From positions 62,001-126,000 of the forward strand of contig DXKH01000021.1 in assembly GCA_019415335.1 (NCBI GenBank): a stretch of DNA of 64,000 bases, written 5' to 3'. The notes under the pieces were generated by a model, which did no database searches, was not told the DNA's origin, and saw only the letters and a program-made list of their open reading frames with translations. The translations under genes and the position numbers were made by a program. The stretch is from Citrobacter sp. (GTDB lineage Bacteria; Pseudomonadota; Gammaproteobacteria; Enterobacterales; Enterobacteriaceae). This document shows positions 27,124 to 36,933 of the stretch, one piece after another (position 1 is the first letter of the stretch; each line of letters starts with the position of its first letter).

Positions 27124-27951
27124 ATGGCAAACCAAACCGTAATTAAGCTTCAGGATGGCAACGTAATGCCCCAACTGGGGTTAGGCGTATGGAAAGCCGG
27201 TAACGACGAGGTCGTCTCCGCCATTCATAAAGCACTGGAAGTCGGCTATCGGTCCATAGATACCGCCGCCGCATACAAAAATGAAGACGGCGTCGGCAAA
27301 GCATTAGCCAGCGCAGGTCTCCCCCGCAATGAGTTATTCATCACCACCAAGCTGTGGAATGACGATCAAAAACGCCCCCGCGACGCGTTAATGGAGAGTC
27401 TGGAAAAACTCCAGCTTGATTATCTCGACCTGTATCTGATGCACTGGCCGGTTCCGGCAATCGATCACTATGTCTCCGCCTGGCAAGGCATGATCGAGCT
27501 GCAAAAAGAGGGGCTGATTAAGAGCATCGGTGTGTGTAATTTCCAGGTTAACCACCTCCAGCGTCTGATTGACGAAACGGGCGTTACGCCGGTGATTAAC
27601 CAGATCGAACTGCATCCGCTGATGCAACAGCGCCAGCTACACGCCTGGAATGCGACGCATAAAATCCAGACGGAATCCTGGAGCCCGCTGGCACAGGGTG
27701 GAGAAGGGGTTTTCGATCAAAAAATCATTCGGGACCTGGCGGATAAATACGGTAAGACCCCGGCACAGATTGTCATTCGCTGGCATCTGGATAACGGTCT
27801 GGTGGTGATCCCGAAATCCGTCACACCATCGCGTATTGCCGAGAACTTCGACGTCTGGGATTTCCGTCTCGACAAAGACGAACTCGGTGAGATTGCAAAA
27901 CTCGATCACGGCAAACGCCTGGGCCCCGACCCGGATCAATTCGGCGGCTAA
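27124..27951 (+). CDS. dkgA: Methylglyoxal/2,5-diketo-D-gluconate reductase DkgA
   Basis: The 275-residue aldo-keto reductase uses NADPH to reduce methylglyoxal, beta-keto esters and 2,5-diketo-D-gluconate. The catalytic tetrad is visible as Asp46 and Tyr51 (RSIDTAAAYKNEDG), Lys76 (ITTKLWND) and His107 (YLMHWP). The phosphate-binding loop is IPKSVTPSRIAENF. An AAGGAGG site precedes the ATG. It lies downstream of yqhD and is probably co-expressed through YqhC. Confidence 0.97.
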   Translation: MANQTVIKLQDGNVMPQLGLGVWKAGNDEVVSAIHKALEVGYRSIDTAAAYKNEDGVGKALASAGLPRNELFITTKLWNDDQKRPRDALMESLEKLQLDYLDLYLMHWPVPAIDHYVSAWQGMIELQKEGLIKSIGVCNFQVNHLQRLIDETGVTPVINQIELHPLMQQRQLHAWNATHKIQTESWSPLAQGGEGVFDQKIIRDLADKYGKTPAQIVIRWHLDNGLVVIPKSVTPSRIAENFDVWDFRLDKDELGEIAKLDHGKRLGPDPDQFGG

Positions 27952-27961
27952 TTCCCTGCCT

Positions 27962-27990
27962 TCAAGCCCGGCTTAACGTCGGGCTTTCAA
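27962..27990 (+). terminator. Terminator of dkgA
   Basis: AAGCCCG and CGGGCTT form a stem starting 12 bases after the dkgA stop, followed by a T-rich stretch (TCAATTTG). Confidence 0.6.
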
Positions 27991-27998
27991 TTTGTTCG

Positions 27999-28403
27999 CT
28001 ACTGACATGACACCTCACCGGGTTTATCCGGCAACGTACACGTCACGTTGAACGCCCTGCCCTCAAGTGCGAACGGCCCGCCAAAAGCACCGCCCAGATC
28101 GGTTTCATAATCCTTGCCATTCGTCCGTACGTGTAATGCAGAGCGAAAATGCCAGTCCATTGGGCCTACTGGCAGAAAGAAGGTCCATTTATAGGCTGGC
28201 GGAAAGGCAAAACGGCCATCGTCATCAGAGTGTGCCTGAAGGGACTTCGCGCTACTCGCCAGAGTGAGCTCCGCACCGGGTACCGGGTTACCCGTGCTAT
28301 CAACGAGTTGCCCCGCCACCTCAGGCAGTATCTGATGATGCACCACGCAACCGCTTTGCAGCAGTGCAATTGCAATCACTCCTGCCATCATCCCTGCTTT
28401 CAT
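27999..28403 (-). CDS. Small lipoprotein with a CarboxypepD-regulatory-like domain
   Basis: Starting at MKAGMMAGVIAIALLQSGC (28403, AGGAGA site) gives 134 residues with a typical lipobox (LLQSGC, Cys19). The mature part has a small beta-sandwich pattern, VAGQLVDSTGNPVPGAELTL then DDDGRFAFPPAYKW, as in carboxypeptidase-regulatory-like domains. The remainder is Gly/Phe-rich. In E. coli K-12 this slot between dkgA and ygiQ holds yqhG and yqhH; neither is present here. Function is unknown. Confidence 0.8.
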   Translation of the reverse strand: MKAGMMAGVIAIALLQSGCVVHHQILPEVAGQLVDSTGNPVPGAELTLASSAKSLQAHSDDDGRFAFPPAYKWTFFLPVGPMDWHFRSALHVRTNGKDYETDLGGAFGGPFALEGRAFNVTCTLPDKPGEVSCQ

Positions 28404-28501
28404 CTCTGTCTCCTGATCCTGATGTTCGTTTGCCTGCTGTGGATGAAAAAATGGCTGCAACAGCAGCCAAATTGATTAAACGGTATTAGCGGGCAACCGC
28501 G

Positions 28502-30673
28502 TTATCGCCCGGCGACTTTTGCACGCTTTTTGTTGGCGGCAGGCGTCTGACGTTGATGCCCCACCGGCGTATGCTTGGTCAGCGCTGGACGGGTATTTCG
28601 GTTCTGACGACGTGCTTCACGCATCTCTTCCAGCGTTGGCGCCGGTACCAGGCACTCGCGGCGTCCGCCAATCAGGTGCTTTTTACCCATCTCTTCCAGC
28701 GCCTGACGGATCATCGGCCAGTTTGCCGGATCGTGGTAACGCAGCAGCGCTTTATGCAGACGACGCTGCTTATCTCCCTTCGGCACCACCACATCTTCAC
28801 TCTTATAGCCAATCTTACCCAGTGGGTTTTTGCCGGTGTAATACATGGTGGTCGAGTTGGCCAGCGGCGACGGATAGAAGTTCTGCACCTGATCGAGACG
28901 GAAACGATGTTTCTTCAACCACAGCGCCAGATTCACCATATCCTCATCACGCGTTCCCGGATGCGCGGAGATGAAGTACGGGATCAGATACTGCTCTTTC
29001 CCGGCCTGTTTCGAGTAGAGATCGAACAGTTCTTTGAAGCGGTCATAGCTGCCCATACCCGGCTTCATCATCTTCGACAGCGGCCCTTCTTCGGTATGTT
29101 CCGGCGCAATCTTCAGGTAACCGCCGACGTGATGGCTCGCCAGCTCTTTGATATAGCGCGGATCTTCCACGGCGATGTCGTAACGCACGCCGGAGGCGAT
29201 CAGGATCTTCTTGATACCTTTCAGGTCGCGCGCACGGCGATAGAGGTTGATCGTCGGCTCATGGTTGGTATCCATATGCGGACAGATATCCGGATAAACA
29301 CACGACAGGCGACGACAGGTCTGTTCTGCGCGCGGCGATTTGCAGCGCAGCATGTACATGTTGGCCGTCGGGCCACCGAGATCGGAGATCACACCGGTAA
29401 AGCCCGGAACAGTATCGCGGATCGCTTCGATCTCATTGATGATCGAATCTTCAGAGCGGCTCTGAATAATGCGTCCTTCGTGTTCGGTGATCGAACAGAA
29501 CGAGCAACCGCCGAAACAGCCGCGCATGATGTTGATCGAGAAACGAATCATCTCGTAGGCCGGAATGCGACTATTGCCGTATGCCGGGTGCGGCACGCGC
29601 TTATACGGCAGGGCAAAAACGCTGTCCATCTCTTCGGTTGACAGTGGGATCGCCGGTGGGTTGATCCAGATGTAGCGATCGCCATGCTTTTGCATCAGCG
29701 CACGCGCACAGCCTGGATTGGTTTCATGGTGCAGGATCCGCGAAGCATGTGCATACAGTACTTTGTCGCCCTTCACTTTTTCAAAGGACGGCAGCAGAAC
29801 ATAAGTCTTTTCCCACGGCTTCGGGCGCGCAGGCTGCACGGTGATGGCTTTCGCTTCCTGCTTTTTCGGCGCAACCGGTTTGTTGTCGGCGCACGGTAAA
29901 TCTTCGCCATACGGATGCGGGATCGGGTCGATTTTTCCCGGTGTATCCAGACGCGTGGAATCGACGCCGCTCCAGCCAGGCAGTGCTTCTTTCACCATGA
30001 TTGCGGTATTACGCACATCGCGGATCTGGTCGATGGTTTCTCCCATCGCCAGACGGTGCGCCACTTCCACCAGCGGACGCTCGCCGTTACCGAACATCAG
30101 CATGTCGGCTTTGGAATCCACCAGCACGGAACGGCGCACAGTATCAGACCAGTAATCGTAATGCGCGGTACGACGCAGGCTCGCTTCAATACCGCCGAGG
30201 ATCACCGGCACATCTTTCCACGCCTCTTTACAACGCTGGGTATAGACCAGCGTGGCGCGGTCTGGACGCTTGCCCGCCACGTTATCCGGGGTATAGGCAT
30301 CATCATGACGCAGGCGGCGATCGGCGGTGTAGCGGTTGATCATCGAGTCCATGTTGCCGGCAGTGACGCCGAAGAACAGGTTCGGTTTACCCAGACGCAT
30401 AAAGTCGTCTTTGCTGTTCCAGTCCGGTTGCGCAATGATGCCGACACGGAAGCCTTGTGCTTCCAGCATTCGGCCACAAATCGCCATACCGAAACTCGGG
30501 TGATCGACATAAGCGTCGCCGGTTACCAGAATAATGTCGCAGCTATCCCAGCCAAGTTGATCCATTTCGTCGCGTGACATCGGCAAAAAAGGAGCGGGAC
30601 CAAAACAGGCCGCCCAGTACTGAGGCCAGGAGAAGAGATCTCTGTCTGGCTGGATCAGGGATATTGCGCTCAT
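28502..30673 (-). CDS. ygiQ: Radical SAM protein YgiQ
   Basis: The 723-residue protein has an N-terminal UPF0313-type region and a radical SAM core with the CxxxCxxC cluster motif in [11 protein letters not shown] (about residue 370-380). [19 protein letters not shown] and [15 protein letters not shown] are further core segments. The C-terminus is basic and probably disordered ([14 protein letters not shown]). The reaction is unknown. It is a stand-alone gene. Confidence 0.95.
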   Translation of the reverse strand: MSAISLIQPDRDLFSWPQYWAACFGPAPFLPMSRDEMDQLGWDSCDIILVTGDAYVDHPSFGMAICGRMLEAQGFRVGIIAQPDWNSKDDFMRLGKPNLFFGVTAGNMDSMINRYTADRRLRHDDAYTPDNVAGKRPDRATLVYTQRCKEAWKDVPVILGGIEASLRRTAHYDYWSDTVRRSVLVDSKADMLMFGNGERPLVEVAHRLAMGETIDQIRDVRNTAIMVKEALPGWSGVDSTRLDTPGKIDPIPHPYGEDLPCADNKPVAPKKQEAKAITVQPARPKPWEKTYVLLPSFEKVKGDKVLYAHASRILHHETNPGCARALMQKHGDRYIWINPPAIPLSTEEMDSVFALPYKRVPHPAYGNSRIPAYEMIRFSINIMRGCFGGCSFCSITEHEGRIIQSRSEDSIINEIEAIRDTVPGFTGVISDLGGPTANMYMLRCKSPRAEQTCRRLSCVYPDICPHMDTNHEPTINLYRRARDLKGIKKILIASGVRYDIAVEDPRYIKELASHHVGGYLKIAPEHTEEGPLSKMMKPGMGSYDRFKELFDLYSKQAGKEQYLIPYFISAHPGTRDEDMVNLALWLKKHRFRLDQVQNFYPSPLANSTTMYYTGKNPLGKIGYKSEDVVVPKGDKQRRLHKALLRYHDPANWPMIRQALEEMGKKHLIGGRRECLVPAPTLEEMREARRQNRNTRPALTKHTPVGHQRQTPAANKKRAKVAGR

Positions 30674-30750
30674 AATGCTTCCAAAAATGGTAAAAAAATA
30701 ATCAAAGGCCGGCGATTATATGCCGGAACGAAAGAGAAATCGAAGGATAA

Positions 30751-30776
30751 TCTCTCTCGCCTGTCAGCGAGAGAGA
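30751..30776 (-). terminator. Probable terminator of ftsP
   Basis: TCTCTCTCGC and GCGAGAGAGA form a 10-bp stem 7 bases after the ftsP stop on the minus strand. The following sequence is only moderately T-rich. Confidence 0.5.
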
Positions 30777-30782
30777 GGAGGA

Positions 30783-32195
30783 TTATGCCGCCGGATTCAC
30801 CAGAATCTGCCCAATAGAACCACGGTCCGCCATTTCCAGCGTCTGGCTGTGGAAGTAGAACGGGAAATGCGCCCAGGACGGCTGTCCGTAGTAAACCAGC
30901 AGCTCTACCTGCCCATCCACCCAGACGGTATCTTTCCAGCCACGATCTTCCGGGAACGGCATCGCACCGTTGACGTTACGCACGAGGAACGACACGCCTT
31001 CAATATGGAACGACTGCGGCATATCGGCACGCACCGTCCAGCGCTCCCAGGAGCCCTGCTGCGCGGTGATATCAATGCGGTTGACGTCCCATAATTGGCC
31101 ATTGATCCCCGGATCGTCGCCCAGACTGATATCGCGACTGCGAATTGGCGTCCCGCTCATGATCTCGGTCGGCAGCAGACGCATCGGCAAGCTGTCGGTC
31201 ACCAGCGGCAGCAGGCCAGTTGGGCGCAGCGTTAACACCAGCGTGGACACCAGAATGCTCGACGGTTCAAAGAAGCCCCGGATTCGGTCGACAATGCTCG
31301 CCGCCTCGCCACAGGTAATCGACACTTCATCGCCATTGGTCATATCGACGAGAATTTCGCGGCGCTCTCCGGGTGCCAGAGACAGCTGTTTTACCGACAC
31401 CGGGGCAGGCAAAAAGCCCTGATCGCCAGAGATGACATGCAGCGCGCGACCATCACTCATCTGCAACTGATAACGACGGGAGTTAGAGGCGTTCAGCAGG
31501 CGCAGGCGCACCCAGCCGCGGGACACTTCCACGTAAGGGCTTTGGACGCCGTTGACCAATAGCGTATCGCCGACAAAGCCGCCGCTGCCGGGCTCGCTGT
31601 ATTCCGGCGTACCGAAGTTATCCAGTCGTTTGTCCTGAATCATGATGGGGAAGTCATCAACACCGTAATGGTTGGGGATCGGCAGCGATTTACTGACCTC
31701 ATCTTCAACCAGCCACATCCCGGCCAGGCCGTTATAAACCTGCTGCGCGGTACGGTTCGGCGTATTGGCGTGATACCACAGCGTAGCGGCGTTCTGACGA
31801 ATGGGCAGCACCGGCGCCCAGTCCGCATTTGGCGACATCATGCGCGCCGGACCGCCCATCAGCGGACCCGGCACCTGCAAACCGGCGATAGTCATCGAGA
31901 CGTTTTCCGCCAGACGGTTACTGTAGATCAACTTAACGTCATCCCCTTTCCAGACGCGGATCGTCGGACCGAGGTAACGCCCGTTAACGCCCCAGACCGG
32001 CGCACGCGTGCCCTGGGTAAAGGACCAGTGCGAACGTTGCAGCGTCATAAACAGCGGCTGACCCCGGCGGGACTCCAGTAGCGGCGGAACGGGCAGCGGC
32101 TGTTGCTGACCGGCAGCATTGGCCCTCAGCGGAACCGCACTGGCACACAGCGCGATCCCCGATGCCTGAATGAACTGACGCCGACTGAATGACAT
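30783..32195 (-). CDS. ftsP: Cell division protein FtsP (SufI)
   Basis: The 470-residue periplasmic protein stabilises the divisome under stress and is a classic Tat substrate. The signal SRRQFIQASGIALCASAV (residues 4-21) ends near RANAA. It has three cupredoxin domains like multicopper oxidases, but copper-ligand motifs are degenerate (WYHANTPNRTAQQ; PFYFHSQTLEMADRG at the end), consistent with a non-enzymatic role. It follows plsC after 122 bases. Confidence 0.97.
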   Translation of the reverse strand: MSFSRRQFIQASGIALCASAVPLRANAAGQQQPLPVPPLLESRRGQPLFMTLQRSHWSFTQGTRAPVWGVNGRYLGPTIRVWKGDDVKLIYSNRLAENVSMTIAGLQVPGPLMGGPARMMSPNADWAPVLPIRQNAATLWYHANTPNRTAQQVYNGLAGMWLVEDEVSKSLPIPNHYGVDDFPIMIQDKRLDNFGTPEYSEPGSGGFVGDTLLVNGVQSPYVEVSRGWVRLRLLNASNSRRYQLQMSDGRALHVISGDQGFLPAPVSVKQLSLAPGERREILVDMTNGDEVSITCGEAASIVDRIRGFFEPSSILVSTLVLTLRPTGLLPLVTDSLPMRLLPTEIMSGTPIRSRDISLGDDPGINGQLWDVNRIDITAQQGSWERWTVRADMPQSFHIEGVSFLVRNVNGAMPFPEDRGWKDTVWVDGQVELLVYYGQPSWAHFPFYFHSQTLEMADRGSIGQILVNPAA

Positions 32196-32317
32196 ATAAG
32201 CTCCATGTAAAACTGGCTAAATTACGGGCAGGAATTCGTTTCCTGCAAAAACTCGTCATACTCCAGGCTGCATGTGCGTTGGCTTGCAGCGTGAATGAGT
32301 AAGCACTTATCGCTGAA

Positions 32318-33055
32318 TCACACGTTCCCGGCAGCTTCGCGCTCGGCAACTTCTTTATCCAGTTCAGCGATCTTTTGTTCCATCAACGAGCGGCAGTGCG
32401 CGGCCAGTTCACGAACCTGATCTTTACCATACTGACTGATGTCCACCGGCGGCAGCATCTCCACAATCACCAGACCATTCTTCAGGCGATTCAGATTAAT
32501 TTTATTCGAGGTATTGGAAACGCACACCGGAATAATCGGGACACCGGCAGCAATCGCAGCATGAAAAGCCCCGGTTTTAAACGGCAGCAGTCCGCGACCC
32601 CGGCTGCGGGTACCTTCCGGGAACATCCAGATGGAGATACGGCGCTTTTTAAAATGGTTCACCACCTCGGCAATGGTGCCGTGCGCTTTTGCGCGGTTAT
32701 TACGGTCGATCAACAGGTTCCCCGTCAGCCAGTAAAGCTGACCAAAAAACGGGATCCACAGCAGGCTTTTCTTCCCGACGGTCACGGTGGGCGGCTGCAC
32801 GATATTCGCGGCGGTCACCATATCGTAGTTATTCTGATGGTTGGCGATATAGATAGCGTTGCCGTAGCTTTCCGCATCCGCAGGTATACGACACTCCACC
32901 TTCAGGCCGAACAACGGTGCCAGACGACCAAACATGTGCCCGAAGGTCGCGACGTGTTTTGGGTTACGCGGGCTGAGCAGGCAGTAAAGACAACCGAAAA
33001 CACAAACCAGAATGGAATAGATAACGGTAATAATAAGTCGAAAAATAAATAGCAT
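32318..33055 (-). CDS. plsC: 1-acyl-sn-glycerol-3-phosphate acyltransferase PlsC
   Basis: The 245-residue membrane enzyme makes phosphatidic acid from lysophosphatidic acid. The acyltransferase HX4D motif is NHQNNYD (His73, Asp78) and the substrate motif is FPEGTRSRGRG. An N-terminal membrane segment covers about 2-25. Length matches E. coli. A BIME separates it from parC upstream. Confidence 0.98.
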   Translation of the reverse strand: MLFIFRLIITVIYSILVCVFGCLYCLLSPRNPKHVATFGHMFGRLAPLFGLKVECRIPADAESYGNAIYIANHQNNYDMVTAANIVQPPTVTVGKKSLLWIPFFGQLYWLTGNLLIDRNNRAKAHGTIAEVVNHFKKRRISIWMFPEGTRSRGRGLLPFKTGAFHAAIAAGVPIIPVCVSNTSNKINLNRLKNGLVIVEMLPPVDISQYGKDQVRELAAHCRSLMEQKIAELDKEVAEREAAGNV

Positions 33056-33224
33056 AACAACCTCTGAAGGCCTAAGAGCCCGGGATTCTACGTCACCTGC
33101 TATCAGGTTAGGGTATTGTTAATGTGGCTCTCTGGAAAACTGTATTGTTAATCGCGACTCACGAATAAACAACGGTTTTACGGGAAATTTTACTGTCATC
33201 CAGCCTGACGGTATCGTTAAAACC

Positions 33225-33306
33225 GCAGGCCGGATAAGGTATTCACGCCACCATCCGGCACGATAGTATTGTCTGATGGCGACGCGTTGCGTCTTATCAG
33301 ACCTAC
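33225..33306. repeat. REP/BIME element between parC and plsC
   Basis: CAGGCCGGATAAGG and CCATCCGGCA, followed by a GTCTGATGGCGACG...CGTCTTATCAGAC palindrome, form two REP-type hairpins in the 278-base gap. Confidence 0.75.
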
Positions 33307-33333
33307 CTGTGCCTTCAGGCGCTTAACGACATT

Positions 33334-35592
33334 TTACTCTTCGCTGTCACCACTGCTGGCACGACGCGGCGAATCGATGTCGATATGATCGATACGCTGT
33401 AAACCGCGCATCAACGTCCCGCGACGGCCGCGCTCACCAGTCACTTTCTGCAACTCTTCAGGACGCAGCTTGATTTTGCGCTTCCCGACGTGAATGGTCA
33501 GCGTGCTTTGCGGCGGCAGAACATAAAGCAGCGCCAGCGCGTCATCACCACGCGCCGCTTCTGCGGACGGAATGTTAATGATCTTATTCCCTTTGCCTTT
33601 CGACAACTGCGGCAGATCGCTGACCGGGAACATCAGCATACGTCCGGCCGTCGTTATCGCCAGCAGCATATCCGTTTCATCTTCAATCACCACCGGCGGC
33701 ATCACACGGGCATTTTCCGGAAGCGTAATGAGCGTCTTACCGGCACGGTTACGCGCCACCAGATCGTTGAACGTACAGACAAAACCGTAACCCGCATTCG
33801 ATGCCATCAGCAGTTTCTGCTCATCGCCTTCCATCAGCATATGCTCAACGGTAGCGCCTGGCGGCAGCGTCAGTTTACCGGTCAACGGCTCACCCTGACC
33901 GCGCGCCGACGGCAGCGTGATCGGATCAATGGCGTAACTACGTCCGGTGGTATCGATAAACACCACCGGCTGGTTACTCTTGCCTTTCACAGCAGATTTA
34001 TAGCTGTCGCCCGCTTTGTAGTTCAGTCCCTGCGCGTCGATATCATGACCTTTGGCGCTACGCACCCAACCCATTTGTGACAGCACGATCGTCACCGGCT
34101 CGGACGGCAGCATGTCGTGTTCGCTCATCGCTTTCGCTTCTTCGCGCTCGCGCAGCGGTGAACGACGATCGTCGCCATAGGCGTCGGCATCCGCCTGCAG
34201 TTCTTTCTTCAGCAGGGTATTCATTTTGCGTTCAGACGCGAGGATCGCCTGCAGTTGATCTCGCTCTTTCGCCAGTTCATCCTGCTCACCGCGAATCTTC
34301 ATCTCTTCCAGTTTGGCGAGATGACGCAATTTCAGTTCGAGGATCGCTTCAGCCTGCGTTTCGGTGATACCAAAACGCGACATCAGCGCGGGTTTAGGCT
34401 CATCTTCCGTACGGATGATCTCAATGACTTCGTCAATATTGAGAAACGCCACCAGCAAACCTTCCAGGATATGAAGGCGTTTGAGGACTTTCTCCAGACG
34501 ATAGTTCAGGCGGCGACGCACGGTATCCCGACGGAACGCCAGCCATTCGGTGAGGATCTCCAGCAGGTTTTTCACTGCCGGACGCCCGTCAAGACCGATC
34601 ATATTGAGGTTAATGCGATAGCTCTTTTCCAGATCGGTGGTGGCAAACAGGTGGTTCATCACCTGCTCCATGTCCACGCGATTGGAACGCGGCACCACCA
34701 CCAGACGGGTCGGGTTTTCGTGGTCTGACTCATCGCGCAAATCGTCTACCATCGGCAGCTTTTTATTGCGCATCTGGGCCGCGATTTGCTCCAGCACGCG
34801 CGCGCCGGAAACCTGGTGCGGCAGCGCGGTAATCACCACCGCGCCGTCCTCTTTCTTCCACACCGCGCGCATGCGCACGGAGCCGCGCCCATTTTCATAA
34901 ATTTTACGAATCTCAGCGCGCGGGGTAATGATTTCTGCTTCGGTCGGGTAGTCCGGGCCGTGGACAATATCCAGCAGCTCGTCCAGCGTCGTTTTCGGCT
35001 GCTCAATCAGGGTGATCGCGGCTTTTGCCACTTCACGCAGGTTATGCGGCGGAATATCCGTCGCCATGCCGACCGCGATACCCGTCGTGCCGTTAAGCAG
35101 GATATTCGGCAGACGCGCGGGCAGCATTTTCGGCTCCTGCATCGTCCCGTCGAAGTTTGGCACCCAGTCAGCGGTTCCCTGTCCGAGCTCGCTCAGCAGC
35201 AGTTCAGCGTATTTTGACAGGCGGGATTCGGTATAACGCATCGCTGCGAAGGATTTCGGATCGTCCGGCGCGCCCCAGTTCCCCTGGCCATCGACCAGCG
35301 GATAGCGGTAAGAGAACGGCTGCGCCATCAGCACCATCGCCTCATAGCAGGCGCTGTCTCCGTGCGGGTGGTATTTACCCAGCACGTCGCCGACGGTACG
35401 GGCGGATTTTTTAAATTTGGCGCTGGCATTCAGCCCCAGCTCTGACATCGCATAGACGATGCGGCGCTGAACGGGTTTCAGACCATCACCAATAAACGGC
35501 AACGCCCTGTCCATGATGACGTACATGGAGTAATTCAGATAGGCGTTTTCCGTGAATTCATGCAGCGCAAGGCGCTCTGCCATATCGCTCAT
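33334..35592 (-). CDS. parC: DNA topoisomerase IV subunit A ParC
   Basis: The 752-residue subunit breaks and rejoins DNA to unlink daughter chromosomes. The active-site tyrosine is in [15 protein letters not shown] (Tyr120). The quinolone-determining region reads [15 protein letters not shown] with Ser80 and Glu84, the susceptible residues. The C-terminal domain is a beta-pinwheel with GMRLMF-type blades. Length matches E. coli exactly. It is transcribed away from ygiW. Confidence 0.98.
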   Translation of the reverse strand: MSDMAERLALHEFTENAYLNYSMYVIMDRALPFIGDGLKPVQRRIVYAMSELGLNASAKFKKSARTVGDVLGKYHPHGDSACYEAMVLMAQPFSYRYPLVDGQGNWGAPDDPKSFAAMRYTESRLSKYAELLLSELGQGTADWVPNFDGTMQEPKMLPARLPNILLNGTTGIAVGMATDIPPHNLREVAKAAITLIEQPKTTLDELLDIVHGPDYPTEAEIITPRAEIRKIYENGRGSVRMRAVWKKEDGAVVITALPHQVSGARVLEQIAAQMRNKKLPMVDDLRDESDHENPTRLVVVPRSNRVDMEQVMNHLFATTDLEKSYRINLNMIGLDGRPAVKNLLEILTEWLAFRRDTVRRRLNYRLEKVLKRLHILEGLLVAFLNIDEVIEIIRTEDEPKPALMSRFGITETQAEAILELKLRHLAKLEEMKIRGEQDELAKERDQLQAILASERKMNTLLKKELQADADAYGDDRRSPLREREEAKAMSEHDMLPSEPVTIVLSQMGWVRSAKGHDIDAQGLNYKAGDSYKSAVKGKSNQPVVFIDTTGRSYAIDPITLPSARGQGEPLTGKLTLPPGATVEHMLMEGDEQKLLMASNAGYGFVCTFNDLVARNRAGKTLITLPENARVMPPVVIEDETDMLLAITTAGRMLMFPVSDLPQLSKGKGNKIINIPSAEAARGDDALALLYVLPPQSTLTIHVGKRKIKLRPEELQKVTGERGRRGTLMRGLQRIDHIDIDSPRRASSGDSEE

Positions 35593-35687
35593 TAATCGTG
35601 ATTCCTCAACTGTAAGCCCGCCAGATACCCGGTATCTTTTCAGGCAATATTGCCGCAGATACTACCTTATCTGACGCGTTGAGTCAC

Positions 35688-35716
35688 AAAGAAAAGGGCC
35701 GCGAACGCGGCCCTGA
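35688..35716 (-). terminator. Intrinsic terminator of ygiW
   Basis: AGGGCCGC and GCGGCCCT (35695-35714) form an 8-bp GC stem with a GAAC loop, followed on the minus strand by TTTTC. Confidence 0.8.
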
Positions 35717-35722
35717 CGGGGA

Positions 35723-36115
35723 TTATTTGCTGACTTTACTGATTTGCTTCACGTCAATTTCAACGGAATTCCAGTCTTTGTCCACTTCACCCTGAATTTC
35801 AACGGTATCTTGTGGGGTAACCGTCACGCCATTCCAGCGTTTGTGGTCGATATCGACATTGATGGTGCCAGTCGCATCTTTAAACAGATAGAGGTCATCG
35901 GAAATACGTTCAACGATGTTGCCGCGCAGCGTCACCCAGGTGTCATCACGCAGGGATTTCGCAATTTCTACCGTCGTGCTACTACCGTTAGGCCCCTGGA
36001 AGCCTCCACTCTGCGTTTGCGTCGCGGACGGGCCAGAAAACCCCCCCTGCTGCGCCGCCAGAACCGGTGCGGAGCAGAGCGCCATAATGGCAACAATTGC
36101 AGCCAGTTTTTTCAT
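35723..36115 (-). CDS. ygiW: Periplasmic OB-fold stress protein YgiW
   Basis: The 130-residue protein has a signal peptide (MKKLAAIVAIMALCSAPVLA) and a bacterial OB-fold (BOF) domain of the YdeI/OmdA type, with DTWVTLRGNIVERISDDLY and INVDIDHKRWNGV. The family is linked to peroxide, cadmium and antimicrobial-peptide tolerance. I chose MKKLAA (36115); an ATG two codons upstream (36121) is closer to the GGGAGA site and could also be used. It is divergent from qseBC, as in E. coli. Confidence 0.93.
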   Translation of the reverse strand: MKKLAAIVAIMALCSAPVLAAQQGGFSGPSATQTQSGGFQGPNGSSTTVEIAKSLRDDTWVTLRGNIVERISDDLYLFKDATGTINVDIDHKRWNGVTVTPQDTVEIQGEVDKDWNSVEIDVKQISKVSK

Positions 36116-36164
36116 GATCATGTCTCCCTTTGATGTCATTTCACATCCATTAAATACAGTAATC

Positions 36165-36180
36165 CTTAACGAGTTCTTAA
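36165..36180. promoter_or_regulatory. Tandem CTTAA repeats (PmrA/QseB-type box)
   Basis: CTTAA at 36165-36169 and 36176-36180 are spaced 11 bp apart, one helical turn, as in boxes of PmrA and the related QseB/PreA regulators. They lie between ygiW and qseB. Confidence 0.5.
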
Positions 36181-36267
36181 GGCAAAAAAAAGTCTCATTT
36201 TTACTGTACATCGCAGGTGACATCAGGGTTTACTTGCCATTATCACAGCGGGTGCAGGGATGAAAAC

Positions 36268-36933
36268 ATGCGAATTTTACTGGTTGAAGATGATGTGCTG
36301 ATTGGCGACGGCATTAAAACCGGGTTGAGTAAAATGGGCTTTAGCGTCGACTGGTTTACCGACGGTCGTCAGGGAAAAGAGGCGCTCTACAGCGCGCCTT
36401 ACGATGCGGTGATCCTCGACCTTACGCTGCCGGGAATGGATGGGCGCGATATTCTGCGCGACTGGCGCGAACAGGGAAAGCGCGAGCCGGTGCTGATCCT
36501 CACCGCGCGCGATGCGCTGGCCGAGCGCGTGGAAGGACTTCGCCTCGGGGCTGATGATTATTTGTGTAAGCCCTTTGCGCTGATTGAAGTCGCCGCCAGG
36601 CTGGAGGCGCTGTTGCGTCGCGCCAGCGGTCAGGCCAGCAGTGAATTGCGCCACGGGCAGGTCACCTTAAATCCCGGCGATCGGGTTGCGACGCTGGCAG
36701 GTGAGCCACTGATCCTCAAGCCAAAAGAATTCGCGCTTCTGGAGTTGCTGATGCGCAATGCCGGGCGCGTACTGCCGCGCAAGCTCATCGAAGAGAAACT
36801 GTATAACTGGGACGAAGAGGTCACCAGCAATGCCGTTGAAGTGCATGTCCACCATCTGCGTCGCAAACTGGGCAGCGATTTCATTCGCACTGTTCACGGC
36901 ATCGGCTATACGCTTGGCGAGGCATCCTCGTGA
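36268..36933 (+). CDS. qseB: Response regulator QseB
   Basis: Starting at [13 protein letters not shown] (36268) gives 221 residues of an OmpR-family regulator. The receiver domain has phosphoacceptor Asp51 ([12 protein letters not shown]) and the acidic pair Asp8/Asp9; the C-terminal winged helix (about 125-219) includes [19 protein letters not shown] and [12 protein letters not shown]. It pairs with QseC, with stop and start overlapping by 4 bases. In E. coli and Salmonella it affects flagella, virulence and antimicrobial-peptide responses and cross-talks with PmrB. Confidence 0.95.
   Translation: MRILLVEDDVLIGDGIKTGLSKMGFSVDWFTDGRQGKEALYSAPYDAVILDLTLPGMDGRDILRDWREQGKREPVLILTARDALAERVEGLRLGADDYLCKPFALIEVAARLEALLRRASGQASSELRHGQVTLNPGDRVATLAGEPLILKPKEFALLELLMRNAGRVLPRKLIEEKLYNWDEEVTSNAVEVHVHHLRRKLGSDFIRTVHGIGYTLGEASS

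Noticed and set aside
28553..29641. 362-codon + strand open frame antisense to ygiQ
   Set aside because: Shadow frame; Arg/His-rich composition typical of antisense frames in GC-rich enteric genes.
33573..35592. Possible quinolone-resistance changes in parC
   Set aside because: Ser80 and Glu84 are the susceptible residues; no change is seen at these positions.
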